Of a stretch of DNA of 17,092 nucleotides, positions 13,380-17,092 are shown in pieces. The position numbers and the translations under genes were made by a program. Under the pieces are notes generated by a model. The model did no database searches. It was not told the DNA's origin and was given only the letters and a program-made list of their open reading frames with translations. The stretch's first letter is position 1. The number at the start of each line of letters is the position of its first letter. Origin of the DNA: Rhodospirillales bacterium (GTDB lineage Bacteria > Pseudomonadota > Alphaproteobacteria > Acetobacterales > Acetobacteraceae); assembly GCA_028870815.1 (NCBI GenBank), contig JAGWOU010000005.1, positions 1 to 17,092 on the forward strand, given 5' to 3'.

Positions 13380-16228
13380 GTGGCAGCTCCTTCTATGATC
13401 AGGCGTGAGAAGATCGCATGCGCGGCCTTCGCGGTATCGGTAATTTCGCCTTGCAGCGCCTCCAGCGTTTCAAAACCGGCGGCGCGCAGCAGCGGCTCCT
13501 GCATGGCGGCGGGCGGTGAGGTGGCGCGGCTCGCTAGGCCGGTGATACGGTTGATGCCCTGAACGGTCCGCCACAGGAAATCCGCGTGGATCAATGTTTC
13601 GGCTTCGTTCTGGCGCAGATGCCCGGCATCGGCCAGGGCTTTCAGCGCCGCCGCCGTGTTGGGTTGGAATAAGGCCGGTTCGGTGGGGCCATGGATAAGT
13701 TGCAGCGCCTGGGCGATGAAGCTCACCTCCATCATGCCGCCGGGGATGGACCGTAGGTCGAACGCACCGCGCGGCGGCATTTCGGTCGCGAGCCTCGCCT
13801 GCATGGCGGCGGTGTCGGCCAATATCTTGGCGCTCGGTTCCGGGCGGCAGAGCGCGCTCAACATCGCCTCGCGCACGGTGGCGGCGAAGCCGGGGGTGGC
13901 GGCCATCACCCGCGCCCGGGTGAGGGCCAGGCGCTCCCATGTCCAGGATTCGCGGGCGTGGTAATTGCGGAAGGCGGCTAGCGAGACGGCCACCGGCCCC
14001 TGGTTGCCGGAGGGGCGCAGCCGCATATCCACATGATAAACTGGACCGCCTGCCCCCTGCGCTGTGAGCGCGCCGATGAAGCTGTGGCTGAGCCGCACGA
14101 ACCAATGGGTGGGGGCGATGGCGGCGGGGGCGTGATCGTAGACCAGCATCAGGTCGAGGTCAGAGCCCGCCAGCATCTCGCCCGCGCCGGCCTTGCCCAG
14201 CGCCACAATGGCGATTTTCGCGCCGCGCACATTGCCCAGGCGCGCCTTTTGCGCGGCGATGACGAAGGGCAGAAGTTGCGAAAGCGCTGCTTCCGCCAGC
14301 GTGCTGCGCAGGTGCCCGGCCTCATTCGCGTCCAACCTGCCTTCCAGCGTGGCGACGGAGAGGTGAAATTCCTCCTGCCGCACGAAGCGCCGCATGGTGG
14401 CGGCGGCCTGCTCCAAATCCTCCGCCTCGGCCAGCAGGTGGCGCAGCAAAGGCCGGGGGGCAGCGAAGCGCGCCTGCGGAGCCAGCAGCCCATCCAGCGC
14501 CTGGGCGTCGTCGGACAGATAATCCGAAAGCGCCGGGGCGGCGCCTAGCACGGCGGCCAGGCGCCGCAGCAGGGCGGTATTGCGGGCGAATAGGGACAAT
14601 AGCTGCACCCCGGCGCGCTGGCGGCCGAGCAGCGTGTCGAAATGCGCGAACACTTTGTCCGGCTCGGGCTGCGCGCCAAGGGCTGAGAGCAGATGCGGCA
14701 GCAGCGTTTCCAGCAACTCCCGCGCCCGTGGCGAGCGCAAAGCGGGCATGGTGCCGGAGGCCCAGTCCCGCAGACGTTCTGCAATGTGCTTATCGTCCTT
14801 GAAGCCCAGCTCATGCAGCCTGGTCGAGAAGGCGGCGGGCGGCGGGCCGCTCTGGCCGGGGTCCAGCGCGCCTTTGCCGTCTTCCGCCCCGGCATCGAAA
14901 AATTCCAGGAAATGCTTGTGCACGCGGTTCAGCAGGCGGGGGAAATCCCGCTTGAAATGCGGCGCGTTCAGGAAGACGCAGAAAGCATCCAGGGCGGCGT
15001 CGGTGGCGGGCAGTTCATGGGTTTGGCGGTCCGCCACCATTTGCAGCCGGTGCTCCACGCGGCGCAGCTCCCGGTAATCGGTGGCGAGCTGGCGGGCATC
15101 ACGTTCGGGGATATGCCCGGCGCGAGCCATGGCGGGCAGGGCCTCCAGCGTGGCGGGGATGCGCAAAGCCGGGTTTTGTCCGCCCCAGACAAGCCCCAGC
15201 GTCTGCACGATGAACTCGATCTCCCGGATGCCACCGCGCCCCAGCTTCACATCCAGACCGTGCAGTCCTTTGGCGCTGTGCTGTGCGTCGATCTGGCGCT
15301 TCATCTCGTGAATGTCCGCGATGGCCGCGAAATCAAGGTAGCGGCGCCAGATGAAGGGGCGGATGGCCGCGAGAAAATGCCGGCCGAGTGCCAGATCTCC
15401 CGCCACCGGGCGCGCCTTGGAGAACGCCGCGCGCTCCCAGGTGCGGCCATGGGCCTCGTAATAGGAAAGTGCCGTGGCCAGGGAGATGACGGGGGGCGTG
15501 GCGCTGGGGTCCGGGCGCAGCCGCAAATCCACACGGAACACGTAGCCTTCCTCATCCCTGGCGGCGAGCAGGGTGGTGAGGTCCCGCGCCAGCCGGGCCA
15601 TCAGCCGTTGCGATTCGGCCTGATAGGGTGGCGCCGATGGGTCGAACAGCAGCACCAGATCGATGTCCGAGGAGTAATTAAGCTCCCGCGCGCCGAGTTT
15701 GCCGAGCGCGAGCGCTACGAAGCCGCTTCCGCGTTCCGGTTCCTCCGGGTGCGGCAGGGTGATCTCATCCGCGTCATGCAGGTTGCGCAGCAGGTGGCGC
15801 GTGGCGGCGCGCAGGGTGGTTTCGGCAAGGTCGGAAAGCGCGCCTGTCACCTGTTCCAACGCCCAGATGCCGCCGATATCCGCGATGGCGATGGCCAGCG
15901 CCATCTGCCGCTTGGCCCGGCGCAACGCAGCGCTGAGGCTGGCATGGGGCAGGTTGGGGGGCAGCGCGTCCAGCCCGGCCAGCACGGCCTGGGCTTCCGC
16001 TTGCGGGCCGGTTTCCAGGCAGGCAATCAGCGTGGTGGGCTCGCGGCAGGCCAGATCGGCCAGATAGGGCGCGTTGCCGCCCAGGGCTGCCAGCAGGGCG
16101 GCGCCCGATTCGGTGGCGGCAAAACCCGCCTCCTGCGCGCCAAGGCCCGCGAAGTCCGCGCATAGCCGCTCTGCCGCCACTATATCAGCCGGTTGCGGGA
16201 AGCATGGCTTGTGAAGATCACTAGGCAT
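13376..16228 (-). CDS. glnE: Bifunctional glutamine synthetase adenylyltransferase/adenylyl-removing enzyme
   Basis: Large cytosolic enzyme (950 residues; E. coli 946) that switches glutamine synthetase off by adenylylation and on by deadenylylation under PII control. It has two nucleotidyltransferase halves. The N-terminal deadenylylase half has GKLGARELNYSSDIDL (176-191) followed by LLFD, and the family motif GRGGIREIEFIVQ. The C-terminal adenylylation half has GKAGAGEMLAGSDLDLMLVYD (about 675-695) and IPGGMMEVSFIAQ. Both metal-binding DxD pairs are present, so both activities should work. The start ATG lacks a good Shine-Dalgarno, so the first codons are less certain. It is divergent from the DUF3971 gene with 17 bases between starts; bcp overlaps its 3' end. 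Confidence 0.95.
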
Positions 16229-16245
16229 CTGGCAAGCAGAACAGA

Positions 16246-17092
16246 ATGAAGCCGCGCCGAGGTCAAGCAGCCTGGATAGTCGTAGAAGCGCTGCACCAGC
16301 TTGGCCGTATCGCCATGCTGCTGCTTTTGCTTGTCATGGCTATAGTGGGGATGTTCGCCTACGGGCTCTCGAAAGGGCCGCTGGAGGTGCCGAAACTGGC
16401 CTCCTACCTGGCCTCGCGCGTCACCGGCGAGGGCGTGGAGGTGCATGTGGCCAAGGCGGAACTTGCCTGGGCCGGTTACCACAGGGGCGGCGCCATGCCG
16501 CTGGTGCTGCGGCTCGGGAATATCAAAATGCAGACCGCGTCGGGCGGCACGCTCGCGGATATTCCCTACGCCGATCTCTCTTTGCCCGTGGCGGATTTGT
16601 TCGGGGGCCGCCAGCCGGTGCTGCTGAGCGGAACGGGCGCGACATTTCCAGGCGGCGACGTGCCTGTTTCCTGGTACGCCAATCTCTGGCCAGGGGCCGG
16701 GTTCACGCTCCAGCATGGTGCGGTTTACGTCGCCATCGGCGCGGGCAGCATTGGCCGCGGGAAAGACACCGTGGCATTGAGTGCCGCCCATTTCGATCTC
16801 TCGGTTGCAAGTAATGGCAGCGTGAATGTCACGAATGGCATGGCGCAATTCGCTCAGCGCGGGCGGAGCGCGCCGCTTCTGACCTTCAGCTTCCAGGCGC
16901 ATCGTGACAGGCTATGGCTGGGCCGGTTGAGCATCCGGGTAGATATGGTGCATGCGGCGGATCTGCCGGATTTCTGGCCGCCGGACGTGCTGCCGGATAC
17001 GCGCAGATGGGTGACGCGGAACATCACCGGCGGCACCGCACACGATGCGCAATTCACTTTCGACATGTCGACCAATGGCGACCTCTCCCATT
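16246..17092 (+). CDS. DUF3971/AsmA-like (YhdP-type) protein, 3' end cut by window
   Basis: An open frame runs from ATG 16246 to the window end without a stop, giving 282 residues. After a basic N-terminus, one transmembrane anchor lies at about 24-42 (MLLLLLVMAIVGMFAYG). It is followed by periplasmic beta-rich sequence including LASYLASRVTGEGVEVHVAKAEL, as in AsmA-like proteins. Near the end WPPDVLPDTRRWV and NITGGTAHDAQFTFDM match the DUF3971 pattern of a proline-tryptophan region followed by an Asn-Ile-x-x-Gly strand. YhdP/TamB/AsmA relatives are thought to bridge inner and outer membranes and carry phospholipids. Full family members are usually over 1000 residues, so most of the protein lies outside. 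A stop at 16222-16224 in the same frame makes ATG 16246 the first possible ATG. Confidence 0.8.
   Translation, partial: MKPRRGQAAWIVVEALHQLGRIAMLLLLLVMAIVGMFAYGLSKGPLEVPKLASYLASRVTGEGVEVHVAKAELAWAGYHRGGAMPLVLRLGNIKMQTASGGTLADIPYADLSLPVADLFGGRQPVLLSGTGATFPGGDVPVSWYANLWPGAGFTLQHGAVYVAIGAGSIGRGKDTVALSAAHFDLSVASNGSVNVTNGMAQFAQRGRSAPLLTFSFQAHRDRLWLGRLSIRVDMVHAADLPDFWPPDVLPDTRRWVTRNITGGTAHDAQFTFDMSTNGDLSH

Noticed and set aside
14693..16165. 490-codon open frame on the plus strand opposite glnE
   Set aside because: Its low-complexity Gly/Gln/Arg composition is typical of antisense shadow in GC-rich genes, and glnE motifs on the minus strand are unambiguous.
16180..16902. 240-codon minus-strand frame over the DUF3971 gene
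   Set aside because: No family resemblance. The plus-strand frame has a membrane anchor and DUF3971 features and stays open to the window end.

Overview
The window is GC-rich, densely packed bacterial chromosome. Protein content suggests an alphaproteobacterium, probably of the Acetobacteraceae (Acidocella/Acidiphilium-like). The reasons are the short ubiE-coaBC-dut string divergent from mutM, the overlapping glnE-bcp pair, the strong GC bias at third codon positions and Fur boxes of the 7-1-7 type. The taxon is an inference from gene order and protein style, not from a marker gene. Sixteen genes are well supported, one further mini-ORF is tentative, and no gap exceeds about 135 bases. I see no rRNA, tRNA, insertion sequence, CRISPR array or phage gene.

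Layout. (1) 1-1573, plus strand: the 3' part of a DMT/EamA transporter gene, then trmB (tRNA m7G46 methyltransferase), with a 16-codon ORF bridging them. (2) 1582-3952, an iron island: a four-helix membrane protein gene (minus) is divergent from a cupredoxin - FTR1 permease - P19/Tp34 operon (plus). The 133-base gap between them holds two Fur-like boxes, the first inside a 31-bp near-palindrome. (3) 3987-7039, minus: a NitT/TauT-type ABC ATPase with a C-terminal AAA-associated domain and a fused two-domain permease, without a substrate-binding protein. (4) 7148-9524, minus: ubiE, coaBC and dut with 4-base overlaps, divergent from mutM (9551-10378, plus). (5) 10458-11702, plus: an atypical Nramp-family metal transporter with its own Fur-like box. 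(6) 11720-16228, minus: a GAF-GGDEF diguanylate cyclase, bcp and glnE. (7) 16246 to the end, plus: the 5' part of a DUF3971/AsmA-like (YhdP-type) protein gene.

The functional theme that stands out is metal acquisition. The FTR1 operon resembles Bordetella FtrABCD: the cupredoxin corresponds to FtrB, the permease to FtrC and the P19-like protein to FtrA. The FtrD polyferredoxin is absent from the locus, and an uncharacterised membrane protein sits divergently across the same Fur-like operator. The Nramp gene 8 kb away carries an operator-like site 13/15 identical to one of those boxes. The rest is mostly housekeeping: dNTP sanitation and base-excision repair (dut, mutM), CoA and ubiquinone synthesis (coaBC, ubiE), nitrogen control (glnE) and peroxide defence (bcp).
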